Source of the DNA: an uncultured Pseudomonadota bacterium
GTDB taxonomy: Bacteria; Myxococcota_A; UBA9042; CAIXZC01
Direction of reading: 5' to 3'
Assembly: GCA_937876385.1 (NCBI GenBank)
Contig: CALFHQ010000372.1
Span: 1-5,027 of the forward strand
Length of the DNA: 5,027 nt
This document shows positions 1 through 5,027 of the stretch, piece after piece (positions within the stretch are counted from its first letter, which is position 1; each line of letters opens with the position of its first letter). Below the pieces are notes generated by a model. The model worked only from the letters and a program-made list of their open reading frames with translations, searched no databases and had not been told where the DNA came from. The translations under genes were made by a program, and so were the position numbers.

Positions 1-1266
1 GTCGTCTCCCATGGAATCTCCGTTGCCGGTGACGTCCTCGTTACTTTCCCCCATGTCCTTCCCGATGGAATCCTCATCAACAGAGTCCTGTTCCACCACA
101 TCCTCTGCGGGAACGTCCTCGGCAACCCCGGCACCGGTGATGGAAACAACCAACTCCGGAGTGTACGGGTCGCTGGACAAGATGCGCAGGGTGGCTTCGT
201 GGGTGCCGACTTTGGTAGGAGCGTAGCGAACGGAAATCCCACCTTCACCATCCACAGGAATCGCCTGGTCCCCGGGGAACAACTCGAAGGGAGCTCCCTC
301 CGGTTCCAACACATATTCCAGGTTGAGGAGTGCCTCACCAACGCTTTGAATGGGAAGGTCCAGGGATGCTTCGTCTCCAACCTTGACTTCGCCAAAGGCC
401 AGGGCGCCCTGGTTCACTGCGATTCCGGGAATCTTGTGTTCGACGTTCACTGTTTCGAAGACCATTTCGCCCCCGTTTTCTGCGGTTTGGATGGGGATTT
501 CCACTGCGGGCAACTCGACGCAATCGACAACCGGTGCGCACACCTCGATGGCGGGAATGATGGTCAACTGCAGCGAGCAAGTCGATTCTCCGAGGTAATC
601 CAATGCGTGGGTGGAGAGGTAACCGGCTTCCTGGGGAACGGACACCCCTTCTCCGGCAGCATCGAGAGCAAGGTCATTTCCCAGGTCGATGCGCACACCG
701 GCGAAGGTGCATACCATGTCACCAGTCAAATCTGCCCGAAAATTGACGCTCACCCCACTGAGCACATCAAACCCAGTGTCAAAGAGCTGCACCTTGTCTC
801 CAGATACCGTGATCTCCACAGGACGCTCGGTGGCTCCCGGAAGAACAAAGGGAGCAAACACTCGGGTTTGCTCGAACTGGAGCATCCCGGGGCTGTAAGG
901 AACGTCGAATTCACCCTCGTACATGCCAAACAAGTCCAGCTTGATTCGGGCCGCGACATCCACCCCGTATCCTGCGGTGAGGGTTCCATCCTGGGGTTTG
1001 GCGGAAAGACTCAGGGTAAAGGGCTCGGGCCATGCGAGGTTGGCCACGCCGTCCATTTCCACCGCCAGATTTCCGTTCACCACAACATTGAAACCGGTTT
1101 GCACCATTCCACTGCTGGGCCACCAACCGGTGTCGTATTCGAAAGCATCGAGAACCACCTGTTCGTGCTCGAAGGTCAAAGGGACCTTCTCCGCTTCGTA
1201 GGCGACCGCGCCAAATGCCCAAAGACTCACAAAAATAAACACCAAAACTGCCTGTACATGTCTCAT
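1..1266 (-). CDS. Secreted protein with choice-of-anchor-D-like domain and acidic linker (C-terminus beyond window)
   Basis: I translated this frame by hand; it is open for 422 codons from ATG at 1266 to the left edge with no stop. AGGAGG lies 5 nt upstream of the ATG. Residues 1-22 form a classical Sec signal peptide: R2, a hydrophobic core, and a likely cut after AVA22. There is no lipobox, so the mature protein is probably periplasmic or exported. Residues 23-275 are beta-rich, hold all four cysteines (C186, C230, C243, C249), and match no family I recognise. Residues about 276-382 read like a choice-of-anchor-D/ASPM-SPD-2-Hydin-type Ig-like domain: GALAFGEVKVG (287-297), VRYAPTKVGTHEATL (346-360), SSDPYTPELVVSITGAG (364-380). 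Residues 383-422 are an acidic linker with 16 Asp/Glu in 40, so another domain or an anchor may follow. A binding or scaffold role is inference; no catalytic motif is visible. It is divergent from the DUF2892 gene. Gene reality is firm, the domain call is good, the function unknown. Confidence 0.88.
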   Translation of the reverse strand, partial: MRHVQAVLVFIFVSLWAFGAVAYEAEKVPLTFEHEQVVLDAFEYDTGWWPSSGMVQTGFNVVVNGNLAVEMDGVANLAWPEPFTLSLSAKPQDGTLTAGYGVDVAARIKLDLFGMYEGEFDVPYSPGMLQFEQTRVFAPFVLPGATERPVEITVSGDKVQLFDTGFDVLSGVSVNFRADLTGDMVCTFAGVRIDLGNDLALDAAGEGVSVPQEAGYLSTHALDYLGESTCSLQLTIIPAIEVCAPVVDCVELPAVEIPIQTAENGGEMVFETVNVEHKIPGIAVNQGALAFGEVKVGDEASLDLPIQSVGEALLNLEYVLEPEGAPFELFPGDQAIPVDGEGGISVRYAPTKVGTHEATLRILSSDPYTPELVVSITGAGVAEDVPAEDVVEQDSVDEDSIGKDMGESNEDVTGNGDSMGDD

Positions 1267-1285
1267 GTCTGCCTCCTGTCGGCGC

Positions 1286-1315
1286 ATTCTACCCATCTTC
1301 CAATCCCAAAGTCCA
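1286..1315 (-). promoter_or_regulatory. Candidate sigma70-like promoter for the secreted-protein gene
   Basis: Read on the minus strand there is TGGACT (1315-1310, 4/6 to the -35 consensus), an 18-nt spacer, then TAGAAT (1291-1286, 5/6 to the -10 consensus). Transcription would start near 1279, leaving a very short leader that just includes the AGGAGG (1277-1272) of the gene starting at 1266. The -35 is weak, so this is a plausible candidate only. Confidence 0.35.
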
Positions 1316-1410
1316 CCCTCGAAATTTGATTCCGGGACTTCCAACGACACTTCCCCGTGACTATCTCATGACCATGCGGAGGACCGCTTGCCCTCCCAAA
1401 GGAGGTACTC

Positions 1411-1623
1411 ATGCTGGAAAAACTGACGATACGAAACGTACACCCCGTCGAGCGCGTAATTCGCGTCGCCATTGGCGTTGGCATCTTGTCGCTGGCCTTT
1501 GTTGGACCCGAGACTGCCTGGGGCTACCTCGGTATCATCCCCATCCTCACCGGCCTGGCGGGCACCTGCCCAATGTACACTGCGTGCGGAAAGAGCGCCT
1601 GCGGGACCAACAAGAACGCCTGA
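1411..1623 (+). CDS. DUF2892 / YgaP-type small inner-membrane protein
   Basis: A 70-residue protein starting at ATG 1411 with a strong Shine-Dalgarno AAAGGAGGT (1398-1406; GGAGG is 5 nt from the start). It has the hallmarks of the DUF2892 transmembrane family (PF11127, the membrane part of E. coli YgaP): an N-terminal N9-V-H-P-V-E-R-V-I-R18 stretch, a first hydrophobic helix at about residues 17-32, a second at about 36-52 containing G-I-I-P-I-L-T-G, and a CPMY motif (53-56) just after the second helix. Three cysteines, C53, C59 and C64, cluster in the tail; C59 appears additional to the usual CP-x-Y and distal Cys pattern as I remember it. No rhodanese domain is fused, and the length is normal for stand-alone members. 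In YgaP the helices form the membrane dimer and are linked to sulfur or thiocyanate handling; the stand-alone family has no firm function. It is probably transcribed alone, as the next gene starts 165 nt later. Confidence 0.88.
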   Translation: MLEKLTIRNVHPVERVIRVAIGVGILSLAFVGPETAWGYLGIIPILTGLAGTCPMYTACGKSACGTNKNA

Positions 1624-1673
1624 ACGACAGTCGCCGCACAAGACGCACAACACTCTCGCATACTCTTCCATTC

Positions 1674-1706
1674 TTGACGCCCCCCCCTCAAACATGCTTC
1701 GATAAT
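1674..1706 (+). promoter_or_regulatory. Candidate promoter with over-long spacer ahead of the GH5 gene
   Basis: TTGACG (1674-1679) and GATAAT (1701-1706) each match the sigma70 -35 and -10 boxes at 5/6 positions, but they are 21 nt apart rather than about 17. The spacer contains a run of eight C (1680-1687). A start near 1713 would give a leader of about 76 nt to the GTG at 1789. Because of the spacing, the boxes may be chance matches or a weak promoter. Confidence 0.3.
1680..1687. repeat. C8 homopolymer tract in intergenic region
   Basis: Eight consecutive C lie in the 165-nt gap between the DUF2892 gene and the GH5 gene, directly after a TTGACG box. Such tracts can change length by strand slippage. 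Whether this one varies cannot be seen from a single sequence. Confidence 0.6.
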
Positions 1707-1775
1707 CCGTGGCTCCAGACGACCGGAGAATGGGTCGGACCGCAACACCCTCAAGGAAGTTGGGCAGACCCCAAA

Positions 1776-1781
1776 GGGAGG
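1776..1781 (+). promoter_or_regulatory. Ribosome binding site fixing the GTG start of the GH5 gene
   Basis: GGGAGG lies 7 nt upstream of GTG 1789. This supports the GTG start, and the signal peptide it encodes, over any internal ATG; the first in-frame ATG encodes M23, inside the hydrophobic core. Confidence 0.7.
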
Positions 1782-1788
1782 AACAAAC

Positions 1789-3519
1789 GTGTCGATTCCA
1801 CAGGTTCGTGCACAATGGGGGCTCTCGCCGCACCTTCTTCTTGCATGTCTCCTGATGATCGCCGGTGCCTGCTCCGGTGAATCGGGGAGCGTCGCAGATG
1901 CATTCCACGATGGACGGGGAACTGACACGCTGACCGACGCCTCGCTGGACGGCCTCCTGGGGGACTCCACCGGCGAGACGGGGGAGGACAGTAGGGAGTT
2001 CTCCGACCTCCAGGACGCCGACTCCTCCGACACTTCAGTTCCGAGTTCCTGCGAGCCGAATGCAGCTCCATTCCCGGTCAGGCCGCCGGTTACGACGGCT
2101 GCGACGTTGCCCTTCCTCCACGTGGATGGCCTTGAGGTCGTGGATGACACGGGCAATCCAGTGGCACTGCGGGGGATCAACTTTGGCAGTTGGTTGATGA
2201 TGGAGACATGGATTGCGGGCATCGGAGAAGCCGACGAAGGGGATCTTCTGGACCAGCTTCGCGAGCGTGCGTCGCAACTGGGAGTTGGGGCTCTTCTGCA
2301 ACAGGCGGAAGACGAAACCGCACTGGACTGGCTCCTGGAACGGCGCTCTCACTACCCCCTTGTGATGGAGTGGCGCTCCTTCATGTCCGCCAATGCGTCG
2401 GCGGAGCAGGCACCTGCCGTGGAGCAACTCTGGGACTGGTTTATGAGCCAGCCGTGGGTGGAGGAGGAAGAGTCTCTTTGGAAGTGGCTTCAAGGCCGGT
2501 TTGGGCACGCCTTGATGGAGGAACTTCGACTGGCGTTTCAGCGCAGCTACATCACTGAGTTGGACGTCGAGCGCGTGGCCAATCTGGGTCTCAACCTGAT
2601 TCGGGTGCCCATCTGGTATCAGTCCTTGGAAACCGACAATGAAGGAGACGTTCACTTTCGTGCGGAAGGATGGGAGATGCTCCATCAACTGGCCCTTTGG
2701 GCTCGCAAGCATCAAGTCTACCTGATGCTGGACCTCCACGGCGCTCCCGGGGGGCAGAGCACCTCCTGGCACCAGGGTTTGGCCGACGGCGGACACCTCT
2801 GGGAACGACCCGAGTGTATTGCCAGAACTGCGCGTCTCTGGCAGGCGCTGGCACAGTATTTTGCCGACGACCCCCACATCGCCGTGTACGACCTTCTAAA
2901 CGAGCCCATGAACTTTCCCTCGGTGGAAGAATATGCCGCTGTGCACGACACGCTCTACCAGGCGGTTCGCTCCGTGGATGCCCACCACATCGTCCTGATC
3001 GAGGACGGCTACCGACCCTTTTCGCAGTTGCGCTCTCCTGTGGAAATGGGTTGGGAGAATGCGATGTTCTCCATTCATCGTTACCCCGGTGGAGATTCGG
3101 CAGCGGACTACCTGGTTCGCATCGACAAGGACATCGAGTCCATGGATTCCTTCTACCTCGACCGATTCGGTTGTCCCTTGTTCATGGGAGAGTTTTCCGG
3201 GGCAGATGGTACCAACAGCGTTCAATGGGCTTCCGAGGGAATGGACCTGGTGCTGGAACGCCTGAACGCCCGTGGCATTCACTGGGCTCCGTGGACCTGG
3301 AAGTACTACGCAAAGCCAACGTGGGGCCTCTACCACCCCATCAACGACCCGGGGACTCGAATTGACGTAGCAAGCGCTTCCTTTTCTCAACTGCTGGAGG
3401 CATTTGCGGCACTGGCCAGCGAACATTTCGAGGCGGATTCGGCGTACGAACAGGTACTCATGAAGAACGCAACGGCTCCCCCTGCACCCCTCTTCCTGGG
3501 CGACTGGCAAGGAGAGTAG
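1789..3519 (+). CDS. Lipoprotein glycoside hydrolase family 5 (cellulase / exo-beta-1,3-glucanase-like)
   Basis: A 576-residue protein with a GTG start. The signal sequence (about 1-27) ends in M-I-A-G-A-C28, probably lipidated at C28; LLAC20 is a less likely alternative because the hydrophobic core would be too short. Residues 29-92 are a linker rich in Asp, Ser, Thr and Gly. The catalytic domain runs from about 108 to 545 and shows GH5 landmarks in order: ALRGINFGSWLMMETW (126-141), GLNLIRVP with R272, MLDLHGAPGG with H317, DLLNEP with acid/base E372, SIHRYP with H430 and Y432, MGEFSG with nucleophile E468, and the active-site APWTW (W504). The order and spacing are closest to GH5 exo-beta-1,3-glucanases, so a beta-glucan is the likely substrate, but specificity is inference. 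Residues 143-250 are longer than the usual connector and Trp/Glu-rich. The enzyme should act at the cell surface or in the periplasm. It converges on the dehydrogenase gene, with 7 nt between stop codons. Confidence 0.9.
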   Translation: MSIPQVRAQWGLSPHLLLACLLMIAGACSGESGSVADAFHDGRGTDTLTDASLDGLLGDSTGETGEDSREFSDLQDADSSDTSVPSSCEPNAAPFPVRPPVTTAATLPFLHVDGLEVVDDTGNPVALRGINFGSWLMMETWIAGIGEADEGDLLDQLRERASQLGVGALLQQAEDETALDWLLERRSHYPLVMEWRSFMSANASAEQAPAVEQLWDWFMSQPWVEEEESLWKWLQGRFGHALMEELRLAFQRSYITELDVERVANLGLNLIRVPIWYQSLETDNEGDVHFRAEGWEMLHQLALWARKHQVYLMLDLHGAPGGQSTSWHQGLADGGHLWERPECIARTARLWQALAQYFADDPHIAVYDLLNEPMNFPSVEEYAAVHDTLYQAVRSVDAHHIVLIEDGYRPFSQLRSPVEMGWENAMFSIHRYPGGDSAADYLVRIDKDIESMDSFYLDRFGCPLFMGEFSGADGTNSVQWASEGMDLVLERLNARGIHWAPWTWKYYAKPTWGLYHPINDPGTRIDVASASFSQLLEAFAALASEHFEADSAYEQVLMKNATAPPAPLFLGDWQGE

Positions 3520-3526
3520 TTGGAAG

Positions 3527-4549
3527 TCAATCCAGCTCGGCCACCAGCCGGTCGGCTTCTTTCGCCCCAATGGCCGGTCTGAAATGGAACACTCCGGGGA
3601 GCAAGTGGCTTTCCCCTGCGACGAACTCCTTCATCATGGTCAAGGCCTTGCGCAGCTCGTCTTGAGTCACTCCCACTGCTTCCAGACTGCAATCCAACCC
3701 AGCCTCCTTCAAGAACCGACGGATAGGGGCAACATCCTGTCCCTGAATTCTCCCCACAACGTCGATGCACAGACCCACCAACTGTCCGTGGATGAACGAG
3801 CGACCGGTGAGCCGCTCCACGCAGTACGCCAAATAGTGCTCGCTTCCCTCCTCGGGCCGCGAAGTCCCCACCTGCTCACACAATGCCACTTCACCGACGA
3901 AAAGCTCCGCCAACAAGCGAAGCCCCTGGTCGCTGCAATCGCGAATTTGCGAGGCATGACTCAGCAAGCGGTCCAACAGCACCCGAGACTGTTCAGCGAC
4001 CTTTGGATCGTAGGGTTCTCCTTCAACGACAGAGGCTTCCCGCCAGTCCCACAAGGCCGTAAAGATCGACAACACGTCGGCTGCTCCCGCCCGATTCAGT
4101 AGTGGCGGTGCCTGTTTGAGCAAGCCAAAATCAATGAGCAGATGGTCTGGAACCACGGATTTCAAGTAGCGCACCAAACTCCCTTCCCGAACCGCCGCGG
4201 CCCTGGTAAAGGCGGCATCCACGGACAGAATCGACGGAAGCAACACCAGCGGCAGATTGTGCTCAGCGGCGACGTACTTGGCCATGTCGATGGCGGATCC
4301 TCCTCCAATACCGAAAATCGCCGATCGGTCTCCCAGCGGTTCAGCAACCGAGCGCACGAGCTCGTGCTCCATGGAGGTCACCTCATGGACGTGGCACCGC
4401 TCTGGGTCAAAGAACCGGCTCACCAGTGACCAGGGTTCCGGCTGAACGAAGACTGCGGGATTCTGAAACAACTCGTTTGGCACTTGGGAAAGTAGATCCC
4501 GACCAAAGCGAGGTTTGGCCATTGGCGAAAGAGGCGTTGCATTGCTCAT
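3527..4549 (-). CDS. Glycerol-1-phosphate dehydrogenase-like (EgsA/AraM-type) NAD(P)- and metal-dependent dehydrogenase
   Basis: A 340-residue cytoplasmic protein. I start it at the ATG at 4549, which has AGGAGG just upstream; the frame stays open to a TTG at 4588 that has no such site. The Rossmann-like half contains G80-I-G-G-G-S-A-I-D88-M-A-K91, the nucleotide-binding motif of the dehydroquinate synthase/iron-containing alcohol dehydrogenase/G1PDH superfamily. A following P105-S-I-L-S-V-D111 stretch matches the PTxxSxD region of G1PDH. The block LIDFGLLKQAPPLLNRAGAA followed by D158 resembles G1PDH closely. Predicted metal ligands are D158, H238 (G-S-E-H) and H254 (F-I-H-G-Q). The length fits the family (about 340-400). 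G1PDH reduces dihydroxyacetone phosphate to sn-glycerol-1-phosphate, the archaeal-type lipid backbone, also made by Bacillus AraM. No prenyltransferase partner is visible. A related polyol or sugar-phosphate dehydrogenase is the main alternative. Superfamily membership is near certain, the exact substrate less so. Confidence 0.85.
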   Translation of the reverse strand: MSNATPLSPMAKPRFGRDLLSQVPNELFQNPAVFVQPEPWSLVSRFFDPERCHVHEVTSMEHELVRSVAEPLGDRSAIFGIGGGSAIDMAKYVAAEHNLPLVLLPSILSVDAAFTRAAAVREGSLVRYLKSVVPDHLLIDFGLLKQAPPLLNRAGAADVLSIFTALWDWREASVVEGEPYDPKVAEQSRVLLDRLLSHASQIRDCSDQGLRLLAELFVGEVALCEQVGTSRPEEGSEHYLAYCVERLTGRSFIHGQLVGLCIDVVGRIQGQDVAPIRRFLKEAGLDCSLEAVGVTQDELRKALTMMKEFVAGESHLLPGVFHFRPAIGAKEADRLVAELD

Positions 4550-4553
4550 GGGC

Positions 4554-4559
4554 CCTCCT
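4554..4559 (-). promoter_or_regulatory. Ribosome binding site deciding the dehydrogenase start
   Basis: Minus-strand AGGAGG (4559-4554) sits 4 nt before ATG 4549. It selects this start over TTG 4588 and ATG 4585, whose upstream bases contain no purine-rich site. The extra 13 residues of the longer form are Pro-rich and unlike a family N-terminus. Confidence 0.65.
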
Positions 4560-4650
4560 GGAGGTGCTGTCGGAACAATCCACATCAACGGTCAAGGGGC
4601 GGACTGTGTCACACACCACGAACGCAGCCTCGCCCCAGCAAAGGAGTTGA

Positions 4651-4680
4651 AGGATAGCACAGTGATTTTCGGGATGCGAA
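4651..4680 (-). promoter_or_regulatory. Candidate extended -10 promoter for the dehydrogenase gene
   Basis: On the minus strand TTCGCA (4680-4675, 4/6) is followed after 18 nt by TATCCT (4656-4651, 4/6), which is preceded by TGC, giving an extended -10 element. The start would be near 4644 with a leader of about 95 nt to ATG 4549. Individual boxes are weak, so treat as tentative. Confidence 0.3.
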
Positions 4681-4708
4681 CCAGATGATATGTCGTTCGC
4701 TCAACCAT

Positions 4709-4731
4709 CGCTGCCGGTTCTCGCTGCGGTT
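4709..4731. repeat. Short direct repeat overlapping the -35 box, possible operator
   Basis: CGCTGCCGGTT (4709-4719) recurs as CGCTGCGGTT (4722-4731), one base shorter and 13 bp downstream, a little more than one helical turn. The second copy overlaps the -35 box of the plus-strand promoter. A short inverted pair, TCAACC (4701-4706) and GGTTGA (4728-4733), surrounds the same area. A regulator site is possible, but repeats this short can occur by chance. Confidence 0.25.
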
Positions 4732-4758
4732 GAAAACGTCCCTGGGGCGCCGTACAAT
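4730..4758 (+). promoter_or_regulatory. Sigma70-like promoter for the ceramidase-like lipoprotein gene
   Basis: TTGAAA (4730-4735, 5/6) and TACAAT (4753-4758, 5/6) are separated by an optimal 17 nt. The predicted start near 4765 leaves a leader of about 20 nt holding the CCGGAGG of the gene at 4786. This is the best-formed promoter in the window. Confidence 0.6.
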
Positions 4759-4785
4759 CGCTCCAACTACCTCCCGGAGGTTTCC

Positions 4786-5027
4786 ATGAATCGTCTCCGC
4801 TTGCCCCTTAGCAGTGCAATGCTCTTCGCCGCACTTCTATCCACCGCTTGCACCGGCTCGACGGCCGACGGGTTAACCACGGGTGACACCCAGAAGCTGG
4901 ATGATGCCGTCGCCGGCGAGGTCACCGGTGGGGTTGGGGACACCCTGGATTTGGCCCAGGTGGACGTCGCACCCGAAGCGCTGATTCTCGCTGGGGTCGG
5001 TGTCACTGATATCACCCCCGATTTCGA
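4786..5027 (+). CDS. Lipoprotein, probable neutral/alkaline ceramidase-like N-terminus (partial, runs off right edge)
   Basis: Translated by hand: 80 complete codons from ATG 4786, open to the window end, with GGAGG (4776-4780) 5 nt before the start. Residues 1-21 form a signal peptide (R3, R5, then a Leu/Ala-rich core) ending in L-L-S-T-A-C22, a probable lipidation site; Ser at -3 is less common than Leu. Residues 23-65 are a Thr/Gly/Asp-rich linker like those in the other exported proteins here. Residues 69-80 read AGVGVTDITPDF, which resembles the first beta-strand motif (aGvgkxDITPp) of neutral/alkaline non-lysosomal ceramidase-like proteins (PF04734), enzymes that hydrolyse N-acyl amide bonds of sphingolipids. 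Only this motif supports the family, as the catalytic region lies outside the window. Gene and export signal are well supported; the enzyme family is a moderate inference. It is divergent from the dehydrogenase gene, with a 236-bp shared regulatory gap. Confidence 0.75.
   Translation, partial: MNRLRLPLSSAMLFAALLSTACTGSTADGLTTGDTQKLDDAVAGEVTGGVGDTLDLAQVDVAPEALILAGVGVTDITPDF

Noticed and set aside
199..1329. 376-codon plus-strand open frame
   Set aside because: It lies antisense to the gene at 1-1266. The minus frame has a signal peptide, an AGGAGG start and a recognisable domain; the plus frame gives a low-complexity, Gly/His-rich protein with no start signal or family features.
1711..1736. 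Possible terminator hairpin after the DUF2892 gene (CTCC with GGAG)
   Set aside because: The stem is only 4 bp and no T run follows, so it does not qualify as an intrinsic terminator.
1524..2222. 232-codon minus-strand frame across the DUF2892-GH5 junction
   Set aside because: It runs antisense to two supported genes and their intergenic region and is Ser/Arg-rich with no recognisable motif.
2035..2877. 280-codon minus-strand open frame inside the GH5 gene
   Set aside because: The GH5 frame on the plus strand carries all the catalytic motifs through this stretch; the opposite frame shows no domain or ribosome binding site.
2670..3365. 231-codon plus-strand frame overlapping the GH5 gene
   Set aside because: It is Arg/Pro/Gly-rich, as expected for an out-of-frame reading of GC-rich coding DNA, and covers the region encoding the GH5 catalytic residues.
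3584..4102. 172-codon plus-strand frame
   Set aside because: Antisense to the dehydrogenase, whose metal-ligand motifs lie on the minus strand here.
4550..4588. N-terminal extension of the dehydrogenase to TTG 4588
   Set aside because: No Shine-Dalgarno precedes it, the added residues are unlike the family, and ATG 4549 has a good site.
1..5027. CRISPR array, insertion sequence, tRNA/rRNA, toxin-antitoxin or phage-defence genes
   Set aside because: No regularly spaced repeats, transposase-like protein, terminal inverted repeats, structured RNA or defence motifs were seen on either strand.

Overview
The window looks like a chromosomal segment from a moderately GC-rich Gram-negative bacterium. 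Secreted proteins and lipoproteins that carry long Asp/Glu/Ser/Thr-rich linkers, together with a choice-of-anchor-D type domain, suggest a predatory or biopolymer-degrading lineage of the former Deltaproteobacteria (Myxococcota or Bradymonadota-like). This assignment comes from protein style only. No rRNA, tRNA or other phylogenetic marker is present.

Layout. (1) Positions 1-1266, minus strand: the N-terminal 422 residues of a Sec-secreted protein with an unrecognised beta-rich region, a choice-of-anchor-D-like domain and an acidic linker. It runs off the left edge, so its C-terminus is not visible. (2) 1411-1623, plus: a 70-residue DUF2892/YgaP-type two-helix membrane protein, divergent from gene 1. 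(3) 1789-3519, plus: a predicted lipoprotein glycoside hydrolase of family GH5 with both catalytic glutamates and an enlarged, Trp-rich helical segment after the first strand. (4) 3527-4549, minus, convergent with gene 3 across only 7 bp: a cytoplasmic metal-dependent dehydrogenase resembling glycerol-1-phosphate dehydrogenase (EgsA/AraM). (5) 4786-5027, plus, divergent from gene 4: the N-terminus of a lipoprotein whose first folded motif resembles the start of neutral/alkaline ceramidase-like proteins. It runs off the right edge.

How they fit together. Genes 1, 3 and 5 are exported proteins with low-complexity linkers, which suits surface or secreted functions: structural or adhesive, beta-glucan hydrolysis, and lipid amide hydrolysis. 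Gene 4 is the only clear cytoplasmic enzyme and could belong to lipid headgroup or ether-lipid metabolism. No multi-gene operon is evident: each gene has its own Shine-Dalgarno sequence and strands alternate. No mobile element, CRISPR array, RNA gene or defence system was seen. No gap between genes exceeds 236 bp. The best regulatory signal is a sigma70-like promoter (TTGAAA-17-TACAAT) just before gene 5.
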